Positions 47,921-58,543 are shown, numbered from the stretch's first letter. The stretch is 64,000 bases of DNA from an uncultured Clostridia bacterium (GCA_947643415.1 CANRWA010000009.1:1-64000), one strand, 5' to 3'. Made by a program: numbers and translations. Notes: generated by a model not told the origin, from the sequence alone.

Positions 47921-49483
47921 GTGAAAGAAAATAGAAAAACAATAGCTTTATTCCTTAGTCTTGTATTGGCCCTTTCTTCTGTGTTGTGGCAGATACCGGG
48001 GAAATTTATGGTAAATGATTCTGCAACCGAATCGCTGGTTCCATCTGAGGCCGCCGCAGCAACGGGCCCGTCTTCAGCAGCAACAGGTTCTGCTACAGCT
48101 ACGGATTCCCCAGCCCCCACAGCGACACCAGAAGCCACAGAAAATCCTTATGGTATCAGCTCGCCAGTCAAAGATGATAATGGTGTGACAACCTGGGATT
48201 GTATCTATTTTGGTAATTATTGGCAGAATGATACGGATGGTAATGGGACAGCTGATAAAAAAGACGCAAAAGAACCCGTCAGATGGCGTGTGCTTTCAAT
48301 AGATGGAGAGAATGCTTTTCTGCTGGCAGATAAAGGACTGGATTGCCAGCCATATAATGCAGAACACGCCAATGTTATATGGGAGGACTGTTCACTCCGT
48401 ACCTGGCTGAATAGTACCTTTTATCAGGATGCTTTCAGTCAGGAAGAGCAGTCAGCTATTTATACGACAACAGTTGTGAATAATGAAAGGACACCTTATT
48501 ATAAAGCTTTTGGCAGGAAGGATACACCAGATAAGGTGTATCTGATGTCTGTTACCGAGGTTAGCAATGAAACTTATGGATTTGATTCGGATTTTGCGGT
48601 AGAAAATAAAGCAAGGTGTACGAAAGGCACATCATATGCCAAAGCACAGGGAGCTTTGACCAGTGCGGAGATCGGATCGGATGATTATACCGGAAATGTA
48701 CGTTGTATGCTGCGGTCATCGGTTTATGATGAGGATGGTAAAATAATCCATACCGTTGCGCTTGTGGGAGGGAGAGGCAGCGGTCTCGCTAATGGCTGTG
48801 CAGTCCATGATACTTATGGTGCAGTCCGTCCTGTTCTGCATATAAATCTATCTTCTGGCACATGGAGCAAAGCAGGTCAGGTAACTTCAGATGGAAAAAG
48901 TACTGAGCCGCCCCGGCCGCCGGTCTCAACCCCAACTCCAGTACCAACCCCTGCTGGAGGCAGTCAGTCGGAAGACCAAAATACATCTCCCAAAACAGAT
49001 CCCACAGATAAACCGGCAGCGACCAATACCCTGCCAACTGTAAATACGAAGCTGAAAGATTCGTCTGGAGTTGCCTATACCGTTACCAAGTCCGGCCTGT
49101 CAAAGGGAGAAGTTGCTTATAGTGCACCAAAGAATAAAAAGATAACTTCTGTCACGATACCAGCTACTGTGAAGATAGAGAATGTCACTTATAAAGTTAC
49201 ATCCATTAAGGCAAATTCTTTTAAGAACTGTAAGAAACTAAAGAAAGCGACAATAGGGAAGAATATCAAAAGCATAGGAAAAAATGCATTTTATGGGTGT
49301 TCGAAGTTAAAGAACATAACGATCAAGACAACGAAGCTTACCAATAAAAATGTTGGAAGTAAAGCATTTACAAAGATTTATAAAAAAGCGCAGTTCAAGG
49401 TGCCAAAGAAAAAACTGTCAGCCTATAAAAAGCTGCTGAAGAAAAAAGGCGTAACAGGAAAGAAGCAGACCATAAAAAAATAG
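47921..49483 (+). CDS. Secreted DUF6273-like / BspA-type leucine-rich repeat protein
   Basis: Signal peptide; VRWRVLSIDGENAFLLADKGLDCQPYN...WEDCSLRTWLNSTFYQDAF; LRR ITSVTIPATV...NSFKNCKKLKKATIGKNIKSIGKNAFYGCSKLKNI; GTG start after aggagg. Confidence 0.85.
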   Translation: MKENRKTIALFLSLVLALSSVLWQIPGKFMVNDSATESLVPSEAAAATGPSSAATGSATATDSPAPTATPEATENPYGISSPVKDDNGVTTWDCIYFGNYWQNDTDGNGTADKKDAKEPVRWRVLSIDGENAFLLADKGLDCQPYNAEHANVIWEDCSLRTWLNSTFYQDAFSQEEQSAIYTTTVVNNERTPYYKAFGRKDTPDKVYLMSVTEVSNETYGFDSDFAVENKARCTKGTSYAKAQGALTSAEIGSDDYTGNVRCMLRSSVYDEDGKIIHTVALVGGRGSGLANGCAVHDTYGAVRPVLHINLSSGTWSKAGQVTSDGKSTEPPRPPVSTPTPVPTPAGGSQSEDQNTSPKTDPTDKPAATNTLPTVNTKLKDSSGVAYTVTKSGLSKGEVAYSAPKNKKITSVTIPATVKIENVTYKVTSIKANSFKNCKKLKKATIGKNIKSIGKNAFYGCSKLKNITIKTTKLTNKNVGSKAFTKIYKKAQFKVPKKKLSAYKKLLKKKGVTGKKQTIKK

Positions 49484-49517
49484 TCTAGATCATAAGGAAC
49501 AGGTACAGGGCAATATT

Positions 49518-50276
49518 ATGTTAGCAAATTACCACACTCATACGAAACGCTGTCATCATGCATTTGGAGAGGACAGGGAATATATAGAAGCAGCGATAAA
49601 GACAGGATTACAGATCCTGGGGTTTTCGGATCATTCCCCATGGGTTTATCCCAGTGGCTTTATTTCAGGTATCCGTATGACACAAGCAGAGACAGAAGAG
49701 TATTTTCATTCTTTGGAGCTTTTGAAAAAAGAGTATGAAAATGATATCCAGATTTATATTGGGTTTGAAGCAGAGTACACTCCTGAACTGATTGAGGATC
49801 AGGATGCCCTTTTTGACCAGTATCCCCTGGATTATCTGATCCTTGGACAGCACTTTCTTGGTCCGGATGATTTCTGTTATGTAGGCAGGGAGACAGAACA
49901 GGAAGATATACTGATACAATATGTGGATAGTGTGATTGAGGGAATGCAGAGCGGCCGTTATCTGTATCTTGCCCATCCTGACCTGATTCATTTTACAGGG
50001 GATGGGAAGATATATGACAAGCACATGCGTCGTATGTGTATGAAGTTGAAGGAACTGGATATGCCGCTGGAACTGAATGTCCTGGGACTGGCAGATCATC
50101 GGCACTATCCGGCAGAGCGTTTTCTGAAGATCGCCGGAGATGTGGGAAACCCATACATCCTTGGAATAGATGCCCATACCCCAGAGCAGTTGCTGAATCA
50201 GCCAGCCATAGAGAGGGCAGAAAGATTATGTGGGGAATATGGAATCCAGCTTGTGGATGAGCTGTCATTGCTATAA
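49518..50276 (+). CDS. hisK: PHP-domain histidinol-phosphatase
   Basis: YHTHTKRCHHAFGEDREYIEAAIKTGLQILGFSDHSPW; YLAHPDLI; GIDAHTPEQL. Confidence 0.9.
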   Translation: MLANYHTHTKRCHHAFGEDREYIEAAIKTGLQILGFSDHSPWVYPSGFISGIRMTQAETEEYFHSLELLKKEYENDIQIYIGFEAEYTPELIEDQDALFDQYPLDYLILGQHFLGPDDFCYVGRETEQEDILIQYVDSVIEGMQSGRYLYLAHPDLIHFTGDGKIYDKHMRRMCMKLKELDMPLELNVLGLADHRHYPAERFLKIAGDVGNPYILGIDAHTPEQLLNQPAIERAERLCGEYGIQLVDELSLL

Positions 50277-50291
50277 CATTTACCTCTGAAT

Positions 50292-50736
50292 TAGGGCAAT
50301 CGCTTAAAAATTTGTTTCAAAGCGGGCGGATCCCATACTGGCTTCTGTCCTTATATCACAGCCCGAAAAATGATTGTTTCTCCCGGCTGCAAAATACGCC
50401 GCCCAGGCATTGTCTGAGGTGTCTGCTGTCTTTTGGCATGGATTTTCACAGCACGTTTGCACTAAAGCCGCCACGCAGCGGTACTAATGCACCACCATGG
50501 AAGATTCCGGGTATACTGCGGGCAGCACCGGCAACAGGTGGTGCATAAGGACCGGCGGGCGGCAATGCTGTAAAATCCATGCCAAAGGGCAGCAGACAGC
50601 GAGTTATGCGAAGGGCGGCGTATTATTTTTGTGGCCGGGAGAAACAATGCATTTTTCGTGTGCTGTGATATGTCGGACAGGAGACGGAATGGAATCCACC
50701 GCTTTGAATCCCACAAATTATTAAGTGATTGCCCTA
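50292..50736. mobile_element. 445-bp foldback/MITE-like element
   Basis: TIR TAGGGCAATCgCTTAA / TTAAgTGATTGCCCTA; arms of about 200 bp are imperfect reverse complements; flanked by direct repeat cctctgaat (50283-50291 and 50737-50745). Confidence 0.85.
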
Positions 50737-50773
50737 CCTCTGAATACCCATTGGAGTACAGATTTTATCCAGT

Positions 50774-50819
50774 TAAAAAGCCGTGGAACACTTGTTAAAG
50801 AAATTTCCGCGGCTTTTTA
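50774..50819. terminator. Terminator downstream of ferredoxin gene
   Basis: taaaaagccgtggaa...ttccgcggcttttta. Confidence 0.75.
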
Positions 50820-50829
50820 AAATACTTTT

Positions 50830-51021
50830 TTACTCTGTAATTCCAATGGCATCTACCGGGCAGTTATTGGCTGCCTGTCTGGCATCTTCTTCCAATTCAG
50901 GGGGAACTAAGTCTACGATAGACTCTGCTTTGCCATCGGAATTAAATTCAAATACGTCGTTACAGGCGGACACACACATACCACAGGCGATACATGTGTC
51001 CTGGTCCACAAATGCTTTCAT
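50830..51021 (-). CDS. Ferredoxin (single 4Fe-4S cluster type)
   Basis: MKAFVDQDTCIACGMCVSACNDVFEF...NNCPVDAI. Confidence 0.93.
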   Translation of the reverse strand: MKAFVDQDTCIACGMCVSACNDVFEFNSDGKAESIVDLVPPELEEDARQAANNCPVDAIGITE

Positions 51022-51098
51022 ATTCTTACACTCCTTATCTGATTCTATATCCTTCCGGGTACTTATAAGAAGTGTTTCCCAAAACATGAAAAATATTC

Positions 51099-54000
51099 TT
51101 ATATCATGTTCCTATTTTTATTCAGTATAACTACATTTACTGAATTTGCCGGCATGATCAGTTCAAATCCGGTCTTCGAAACAGGAATCCGGGTAGTGAC
51201 GGGAACGACACGCTCATTATTTTTCTCATTCACATTCTGCATATGGACGAATTCATCGTCTGCTGTCAATGTCACAAGCTCTGCCTGATCATGGATATTG
51301 AGGTGTTCCAGGTTCACTTTCATATGTTTGCCAAAGTTTTCTGCATTGACCAGTTTGATATATACCTTCTTTTCATCTGCTGTAACGGAGTGATAGATAT
51401 CATGGGTATATGCCTCCAGTTTACAGTCCAGTTTTCCTTTGATCTCTTCCGATTCATCTGTATAGTAACAGGAAATGGTATTTGCCTCCAGACCACCAAA
51501 ATTAACGCTTAACATATATTCCTGTCCTGCTGGTACCGGTTCATCATAGCACGCACGGAGGTTTCCGGCAAATACGCTGGAAGAATAGTCTCCCATACGG
51601 TAGCCTTCCCTTCCTTCTTTAATTACTTTCAGTCCTGTGCCATGACCGGCAACGCCAACACAATATTCATGGGCAGACAAACGTTCTGTCTTAAATACAT
51701 GGTTTGTAAGCCCATGGAGTCCGGTGCCAAGAAGGATCTGGGCATTTTCTGTCTTTTTCTCCACGATGAGCTGTGCGGTATAATTGAACCAGGAGGACTC
51801 ATCCACATAAAATCCATGACGTTGGCTGGAATCGCTGCAGATCAGCATACCATCTGGTTCCCTTGTGATATTTGTATCCTCTGGCCAGATAGAGAGAAGG
51901 CGTTCATCCAGTTCCTGGGTGAAATCCTGTTCTAACCAGATCTCATCATTCAGGTTTGAAGTAATAATGAGTTTTTTCAAAAGGAGTTCACCCTCAGCAA
52001 CAGCGATGCTGATGCCGCCACTCGGGATATATTTTCGCCGTTCACCATTGATATAGGTGCGGTAGCTGGTCTTTAAAAGTTTTTTGCCAATATACTTGGC
52101 GAAGAGCTGCTGGACATAATAGCTTGGGGTGCGCCAGACATGCTTATTATCAAACCAGATGGCATCTGGTGTCCACCGGTATGTACCATCATTGATGACT
52201 TTGTTGAAGAGCGGGGCAGTAGCAGCCAGACGCACTACATCTGAGTTGCGTTCAAAGCCTGTCATAATAGCAGCCTCGGCCACTGCTCCGGCAAGTGTAT
52301 TTTTGTCACTGGATGCATACTCCCCTACAAATACCTTTGATACCTGGTCTTCGATAAGTCTGCCATTCCTGTATGGCCGATAATAATAATTATATCGGTC
52401 AGCATTTTCAAAAAGATAATCATTGGAACGGTAATAGTGTTCATCTACAATGGTATCCAGGTAATTTTTCTTATGCGTATACCATGTCACCTCTTCGCTG
52501 AAGCTCTGTTTCCCGTCTGTGAAACGGATGGTGTCTCCCCCTTCCATATAACCGGCAAGGAATTTCCAGCCATTCTGGTAGGCATCATCATCTGCCTGCG
52601 CACCAGCTGTGGAAATGATATGGAGCTCATAACCCGGATACATCTGTTTCATATATTCGTCAATGGCATAGTGGAATGCCTCGAAACTGGCAAAGAACTC
52701 AGATCCCCAGTTTTCGTTTCCCACACCGAGATAGTGAAGTGGGAATGGCGCTTCATGCCCCATTTCCTTACGGAGTGTAGCCCATTTGTTATTCTCGAAA
52801 TCCGTGCCGATGGCAAAATCGATCAGATCGATAAAATTGGAAATATATTTCTCCTGAAGATCACCACCGGCAGGATTCGCATAATCGGATCGTGCCTGGC
52901 AGAGAACGCCACATGCCATAACAGGAAGGGGTTCTGCATGAAGGTCTTCGGCAAGCTGGAAATATTCCATATAACCTAACCCCAGGGTCATGGTATAGCC
53001 CCATACATTATAATTTTCTTTTCTTGTTTCTACAGGACCCACGGAATCTTTCCAGTCATATACATTATCCCATATATAAGATCCCTCGGAGATACATCCA
53101 CCTGGGAAACGCAGGAAGGTTGGGTGCAGGTCCGCCAGGACCTCTACCATATCCCTGCGCAGACGGTAGTTACTGTTGTTCAGGAAATTGTTATGTGCAG
53201 TGCCAGACAATTTTTCGTCCGAAGCGCCCCATACATTGTCCGGCATCATAGATACCATATCAATGCACATTCCGCCCTCAAAGGAAAGCGCCACTTGTCC
53301 CATTACAGTTTCCCTGGCAACTAATTTATCCGCATAATATTTATTCCACTTTCCATCTCCTTTTACTTCTATTGTCACCGTATTACTGACAGGAGCATCC
53401 GTGCCGTCCAGAAGTTCAATAGTAATGACAGAAGGAGAGTCCGCTTTCGCCCAGATACTAAATTGATAGCTTTCCTCGCGCCTCAGGTTCATGGAATAAT
53501 TTTCTGTATTGTCACAGAAACCGCGGTTATAAATCCTGGTTCCATCCGGTACTTCTATATAATAAGCATTTGCATCGGGGTCTTCAAGACCAAAATGTTC
53601 ATTTAACCCGCCTGTCTTATGAACATGGATTCCTTCCAGGTCACCGAACCAGAAACGCAATGGCCGGTGATTGCGTCCGGAGGAAATGCCATTTTCACCG
53701 CTTCTGGCATCATATACGCGGTAAGTAAAGTCCTCAAAGGAACGGTTGCTGATCATCTCGGCATAGATACCACCATCGGCGGCATTATTGATATCTTCAA
53801 AGAAAAGGCCATATAATGTCTTACTGATATCAAGGATCTCTTTGTCTCCATGGATCTTTAGTTCATATGGTGCTACAAACTCCGGCATTACAGTTGCGCC
53901 AAAATTCTTTTCCAGATGGCTGGTGCCGCAGGTGAGAACTGCCTTAATGCTGACTCCGGCAGGATTTGCAGCCGGAGTGACAGTTCCATCACAGCTGATG

Positions 54001-54866
54001 AGTCCTGCAGGCTCAAAACTCCAGTTTACCTGTACCCGGTCTTCCATAAGCCCGGATGGCAGAAACAGATCCCTTGTGATGATCTTCGGAGGTGCTGTCA
54101 GATATTTATTCTTTGCCAGACGCAGGATATCAAGCTCTGACAGGGATTCACACATGAGAGTGGTAATCTCATGCTCAGAAAGGGCTTTGTTGTAAATCCG
54201 GAAATCAGAAATGGCGCCGGAGAAGTCCGGGTCCGCCATAAATTGGGAGTGCCCGATATAGTTGTGGCAGTAGTTATCCATGTCTTCCAGGGTGGCAAAC
54301 CATTCCCGGAATTTTTTATATGTACCACTGGAAGTCTGGCTGATAAAGCCATCTGCCACTAATTCACCATTTAGATACACCCTTGGTCCGGCACTGCTTA
54401 ACGTACCTCCTTTTGTTCCAGTGACAGTCATGGCAACATGAACCCATTCACCTAAAGGAAAGGCAAGATTTGCATCGGCAACAAGGTCTGTGCCGGCAAA
54501 ACATACACCGCGGATGGAACGTGTCAGGAAAAGATAAGGACCATGGATGTTTTTGCCAAAGTCGAAGATACGCTCCCATACATTGACTGCCTTGCCACTG
54601 TAGATCCAGGCAGAAACGGTGAAACCAGTGTTGTCATTAACATCGGCAAGAAGATCAAAGGGAAGTTCCAAATAAGAACTGCCATATTCGCCTCCCTGGA
54701 ATACTGCCGCTGTCCGTCCTTTTACTTCTTCAACCGTCGGCCGCCTTGTGCCGATGGCCATGGCAGTATTTCCCCTGCCGGAAGCATCTTTGCCCACATC
54801 ATATGTATCATCAAATGGATACCAGGCAATCATGTTTTCGCTAAGTGCGTTATTCATCGTCGACAT
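51099..54866 (-). CDS. GH51-like alpha-L-arabinofuranosidase with N-terminal LamG-like domain
   Basis: N-term IAWYPFDDTYDVGKDASGRGNTA LamG; ISNRSFEDFTY; TFLRFPGGCISEGSYIWDNVYDWKDSVGP; GVGNENWGSEFF; VGEYASSD. Confidence 0.9.
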   Translation of the reverse strand: MSTMNNALSENMIAWYPFDDTYDVGKDASGRGNTAMAIGTRRPTVEEVKGRTAAVFQGGEYGSSYLELPFDLLADVNDNTGFTVSAWIYSGKAVNVWERIFDFGKNIHGPYLFLTRSIRGVCFAGTDLVADANLAFPLGEWVHVAMTVTGTKGGTLSSAGPRVYLNGELVADGFISQTSSGTYKKFREWFATLEDMDNYCHNYIGHSQFMADPDFSGAISDFRIYNKALSEHEITTLMCESLSELDILRLAKNKYLTAPPKIITRDLFLPSGLMEDRVQVNWSFEPAGLISCDGTVTPAANPAGVSIKAVLTCGTSHLEKNFGATVMPEFVAPYELKIHGDKEILDISKTLYGLFFEDINNAADGGIYAEMISNRSFEDFTYRVYDARSGENGISSGRNHRPLRFWFGDLEGIHVHKTGGLNEHFGLEDPDANAYYIEVPDGTRIYNRGFCDNTENYSMNLRREESYQFSIWAKADSPSVITIELLDGTDAPVSNTVTIEVKGDGKWNKYYADKLVARETVMGQVALSFEGGMCIDMVSMMPDNVWGASDEKLSGTAHNNFLNNSNYRLRRDMVEVLADLHPTFLRFPGGCISEGSYIWDNVYDWKDSVGPVETRKENYNVWGYTMTLGLGYMEYFQLAEDLHAEPLPVMACGVLCQARSDYANPAGGDLQEKYISNFIDLIDFAIGTDFENNKWATLRKEMGHEAPFPLHYLGVGNENWGSEFFASFEAFHYAIDEYMKQMYPGYELHIISTAGAQADDDAYQNGWKFLAGYMEGGDTIRFTDGKQSFSEEVTWYTHKKNYLDTIVDEHYYRSNDYLFENADRYNYYYRPYRNGRLIEDQVSKVFVGEYASSDKNTLAGAVAEAAIMTGFERNSDVVRLAATAPLFNKVINDGTYRWTPDAIWFDNKHVWRTPSYYVQQLFAKYIGKKLLKTSYRTYINGERRKYIPSGGISIAVAEGELLLKKLIITSNLNDEIWLEQDFTQELDERLLSIWPEDTNITREPDGMLICSDSSQRHGFYVDESSWFNYTAQLIVEKKTENAQILLGTGLHGLTNHVFKTERLSAHEYCVGVAGHGTGLKVIKEGREGYRMGDYSSSVFAGNLRACYDEPVPAGQEYMLSVNFGGLEANTISCYYTDESEEIKGKLDCKLEAYTHDIYHSVTADEKKVYIKLVNAENFGKHMKVNLEHLNIHDQAELVTLTADDEFVHMQNVNEKNNERVVPVTTRIPVSKTGFELIMPANSVNVVILNKNRNMI

Positions 54867-54911
54867 AATAGTCCTCCCATAAATTAAAAAAATATTTTAT
54901 ATTCAACAACA

Positions 54912-55190
54912 TCAGTAAAAGGAATCCTCTTCAATGACATGGATCTCCAGGTAATCAAACCCGATAGTTTCGATAAAATTGTCCTGGTAAAACCTTGTTT
55001 TATCGATTTTCTTAAACTCTTCAATGTTTTTATCCAGCCAGATCGGTTCCTGCAGGTCAAATGCATTACAAAATTCATGCATACCGGCAAATATTTTCTT
55101 TGTCCGGTTCAGGGAAGGATCATTATTTTCATAGACCATATCCTGCAGCATATGATTGTCCCTGAATAATTTTCCCCATATGCGGAACAT
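54912..55190 (-). CDS. Conserved-looking hypothetical protein (92 aa)
   Basis: Well-formed ORF without other candidates; ATG start. Confidence 0.65.
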   Translation of the reverse strand: MFRIWGKLFRDNHMLQDMVYENNDPSLNRTKKIFAGMHEFCNAFDLQEPIWLDKNIEEFKKIDKTRFYQDNFIETIGFDYLEIHVIEEDSFY

Positions 55191-55344
55191 AAGACACCTC
55201 TTTCTTCCGTGTGATATATTGACTTATCTTTTACAGTAAATTATAACAATTTTTGTTCCTTCCGTAAAGTATTATTTGACTTTATGTGGTTTTCCATTAT
55301 AATATTGAATAGATAACCAGAATAGTAGAAAAGAGGAACCTGAT

Positions 55345-56184
55345 ATGGCAAAGCTGATTGATGGAAAACAGATTTCTGCACAGGTGAAAGATGAGTGCAG
55401 GAAACGTGTGGCAGAGGAAGGACTGGATGTGACACTGGCAGTGATCCAGGTAGGCAATGATCCGGCCTCTACTGTGTATGTTGGCAACAAAAAGAAGGCA
55501 TGTGAATACATTGGAATCCATTCCCTTTCCTATGAACTGCCGGAAGAGACGGCAGAAGAGGAGCTTCTGGCATTGGTAGAAAAGCTGAATGCTGATGAAA
55601 AGGTACATGGGATCTTAGTACAGCTTCCCCTGCCCTCCCATATAGATGAAGATAAAGTGATCGAGACAATATCCCCCAAAAAGGATGTGGATGGTTTTCA
55701 TCCGCAGAGTGTGGGGGCACTCAGCATTGGACAGCCAGGGTTTGTATCTTGTACACCGGCAGGGGTGATTCAGTTGCTGAAGAGAAGCGGAGTGAAGATC
55801 GATGGCAGTGAATGTGTCATCGTAGGAAGAAGTAATATTGTGGGGAAACCAATGGCAATGCTGATGCTCCGTGAAAATGCCACAGTGACGGTATGCCACA
55901 GCCATACAAAGGATCTGGAAGAAGTGACGAAACGTGCCGATATTCTTATCGTGGCAATCGGCAAGCCGAAATTTATAACAAAGGAATATGTGAAAAAGGG
56001 AGCAGTTGTCATTGATGTCGGTATCCACCGCAATGAAAATAATAAACTGTGCGGGGATGTGGATTTTGATGATGTCGAACCAGTGGCATCTGCCATAACT
56101 CCGGTTCCGGGCGGCGTAGGTCCCATGACTATTGCCATGCTGATGAATAACTGTGTAGAGGCGAAAGGAATACAGAACGCATGA
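55345..56184 (+). CDS. folD: Methylenetetrahydrofolate dehydrogenase/cyclohydrolase
   Basis: VGNDPASTVYVGNKKKACEYIGI; ILVQLPLP; PKKDVDGFHP; VIVGRSNIVGKPMAMLML; PVPGGVGPMTIAMLM. Confidence 0.97.
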   Translation: MAKLIDGKQISAQVKDECRKRVAEEGLDVTLAVIQVGNDPASTVYVGNKKKACEYIGIHSLSYELPEETAEEELLALVEKLNADEKVHGILVQLPLPSHIDEDKVIETISPKKDVDGFHPQSVGALSIGQPGFVSCTPAGVIQLLKRSGVKIDGSECVIVGRSNIVGKPMAMLMLRENATVTVCHSHTKDLEEVTKRADILIVAIGKPKFITKEYVKKGAVVIDVGIHRNENNKLCGDVDFDDVEPVASAITPVPGGVGPMTIAMLMNNCVEAKGIQNA

Positions 56185-57515
56185 AACTCTATTTCGTGTC
56201 ACTGGGATGTGATAAGAATCTGGTTGACAGTGAAAAGATGCTGGCACTTCTTGTTCAACATAATATAGAGGTCACAGATCTGGCGGAAGAGGCGGAGATC
56301 ATCATTGTCAATACCTGTGGTTTTATACAGGATGCCAAAGAGGAGAGCATTGAGACAATCCTAATGATGGCAGAACTGAAAAAAAGAGGACGATGCAGGA
56401 CACTGATCGTTTCTGGCTGTCTTGCCCAACGCTATACGGATGAAATACTGAAAGAGATCCCGGAAGTGGATGCTATTGTAGGTACGACAGCTTATGACCA
56501 GATCGTTACAGCTGTTGAACAAAGCTTGTCAGGAAACAAAACGGTACTGATGAATGATAAGGATTATCTTCCGAAAAATCTGACAGAGCGTCTCCCGGCT
56601 GTTTCTGGCTATGTCTCTTATCTTAAGATCGCAGAAGGGTGCAGCAAACATTGTACATACTGTATTATTCCCAGTCTGCGGGGGAACTACCGGAGTGTTC
56701 CTATGGAAGAACTTCTTCGTGAGGCTGAGCTGCTGGCTGCCAGCGGAACAAAAGAACTTATCATTATTGCACAGGAGACGACCGTATATGGTGTGGACCT
56801 GTATGGCGGAAAGAAATTACCGGAATTATTGACAAAACTCTGCCTTATTAAAGGTATAAAATGGATCAGGCTGATGTACTGTTATCCAGAGGAGATCACA
56901 GAGGAACTTTTGCATACGATGAAAAGAGAGCCGAAGATCTGCCATTATCTGGATCTGCCGGTACAGCACTGCAATGATGATATTCTGCGCCATATGGGGC
57001 GGAAGACAAATCGAAAAGATCTGATGGATAAGATTGCCATGATCCGTCAGATTCTTCCGGATGCAGCACTGAGAACAACGCTGATCAGTGGGTTTCCGGG
57101 GGAATTGGAACAACAGCATGAAGAATGTGTGGATTTTGTGAAGGAGGTCCGGTTTGACCGGCTTGGGGTATTTCCCTATTCACCGGAAGAGGGAACTCCG
57201 GCGGCAGAATATACAGATCAGGTAGATGAGGAAGTGAAACGCCAGTGGGCAGATGAGATCATGCTGGCAGAACAGGATGTGATCTTCCAGCAGAACGAGC
57301 GGATGATAGGGAAAATAATATGGGTTATGGCAGATGGCTATCTGCCAGAAGAGGGAGTATATACAGGACGGACATACCGGGATGCACCGGATATTGATGG
57401 CTGTATTTTTTTTGAATCACCATCTGAGATCATTTCAGGAGATTTTCTTCCTGTGCGTATCACAGACGCCAGAGGATATGATCTGATCGGTGAAATATGG
57501 TGTGAGGAGGAATAG
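56181..57515 (+). CDS. rimO: Ribosomal protein S12 methylthiotransferase RimO
   Basis: VSLGCDKNLVDSE; INTCGFI-type; AEGCSKHCTYCIIPSLRGNYRS radical-SAM; YLDLPVQHCNDDILRHMGR. Confidence 0.96.
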   Translation: MKLYFVSLGCDKNLVDSEKMLALLVQHNIEVTDLAEEAEIIIVNTCGFIQDAKEESIETILMMAELKKRGRCRTLIVSGCLAQRYTDEILKEIPEVDAIVGTTAYDQIVTAVEQSLSGNKTVLMNDKDYLPKNLTERLPAVSGYVSYLKIAEGCSKHCTYCIIPSLRGNYRSVPMEELLREAELLAASGTKELIIIAQETTVYGVDLYGGKKLPELLTKLCLIKGIKWIRLMYCYPEEITEELLHTMKREPKICHYLDLPVQHCNDDILRHMGRKTNRKDLMDKIAMIRQILPDAALRTTLISGFPGELEQQHEECVDFVKEVRFDRLGVFPYSPEEGTPAAEYTDQVDEEVKRQWADEIMLAEQDVIFQQNERMIGKIIWVMADGYLPEEGVYTGRTYRDAPDIDGCIFFESPSEIISGDFLPVRITDARGYDLIGEIWCEEE

Positions 57516-57517
57516 GG

Positions 57518-58063
57518 ATGAATGTACCAAATCGGCTGACAATTCTGCGTGTTGTCATGATTCCTCTGTTCGTATTGGCAATGCTGTGTCCAGATTTCCC
57601 TTATTCAGATTATGTAGCAGGAGGGCTTTTTATCGCCGCCTGTGTGACAGATTTCTTTGATGGGTATCTGGCAAGAAAATATAATCAGATCACTACTTTT
57701 GGAAAATTTATGGATCCTCTGGCAGACAAATTATTAGTAAGTGCTGCGTTGATCTGTTTTCTGGCAGATGCAGATTCGGCGATGCCTGTCTGGGCGGTTA
57801 TTATTATCATCAGCAGAGAGTTTATCATTAGTGGTTTCCGGCTGGTGGCGGCGGAAAAAGGTGTGACCATTGCGGCGAACTACTGGGGGAAAGTTAAGAC
57901 AGCAGTACAGATGATTATGTCTATTCTCCTGATCTTTGATTTTCAGCATCCCTTTTTCCAGATCCTGGATGTTATTTTTGTATATGCAGCGGTAATATTA
58001 ACAGTAATATCATTAATTGACTATATTTATACAAACCGTGATATTATGAAGGATGTGAAATAA
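57518..58063 (+). CDS. pgsA: CDP-diacylglycerol--glycerol-3-phosphate 3-phosphatidyltransferase
   Basis: MNVPNRLTILRVVMIP; DFFDGYLARKYNQITTFGKFMDPLADK. Confidence 0.95.
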   Translation: MNVPNRLTILRVVMIPLFVLAMLCPDFPYSDYVAGGLFIAACVTDFFDGYLARKYNQITTFGKFMDPLADKLLVSAALICFLADADSAMPVWAVIIIISREFIISGFRLVAAEKGVTIAANYWGKVKTAVQMIMSILLIFDFQHPFFQILDVIFVYAAVILTVISLIDYIYTNRDIMKDVK

Positions 58064-58531
58064 ATGCAAGTAGAATCTGAACTTGTCACTAAACTGACAA
58101 ACAAACACTATACGATATCTGCAGCCGAATCTTGTACAGGAGGGCTTTTGGCAGCAGCTATCGTGAATGTCAGCGGCGCTTCTGAAGTGTTTGAATGCAG
58201 CTATGTCACCTATGCCAATAAAGCAAAAGAAAATCTTGTGTATGTAAAGCCTGATACTCTGTCCCGGTATGGTGCTGTGAGTTCACAGACAGCAGAAGAA
58301 ATGGCCCTTGGCTGTGCGAAAGCGGCAGAGGCAGATGTGGGATTGTCGATTACAGGAATCGCCGGACCAGATGGCGGCACAGCAGATAAGCCGGTGGGGC
58401 TTGTCTATATTGGATGTGCCATACATGGGCAAGTGGTGACAGAACGCCATATTTTTTCAGGGGATAGGTTTTCTGTGCGGAAGCAAGCTGTGGAGGCAGC
58501 ACTGGATCTGGCAATACACTGTTTGAAATAG
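58064..58531 (+). CDS. pncC: CinA C-terminal domain nicotinamide-nucleotide amidase
   Basis: AAESCTGGLLAAAIVNVSGAS; SITGIAGPDGGTADKPVGLVYIG. Confidence 0.93.
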   Translation: MQVESELVTKLTNKHYTISAAESCTGGLLAAAIVNVSGASEVFECSYVTYANKAKENLVYVKPDTLSRYGAVSSQTAEEMALGCAKAAEADVGLSITGIAGPDGGTADKPVGLVYIGCAIHGQVVTERHIFSGDRFSVRKQAVEAALDLAIHCLK

Positions 58532-58543
58532 AGGAGTGATTCT

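Noticed and set aside
50312-50724. Short ORFs inside the foldback element
   Set aside because: Both arms are inverted copies and the ORFs lack consistent homologous frames or RBS; best explained as non-coding repeat.
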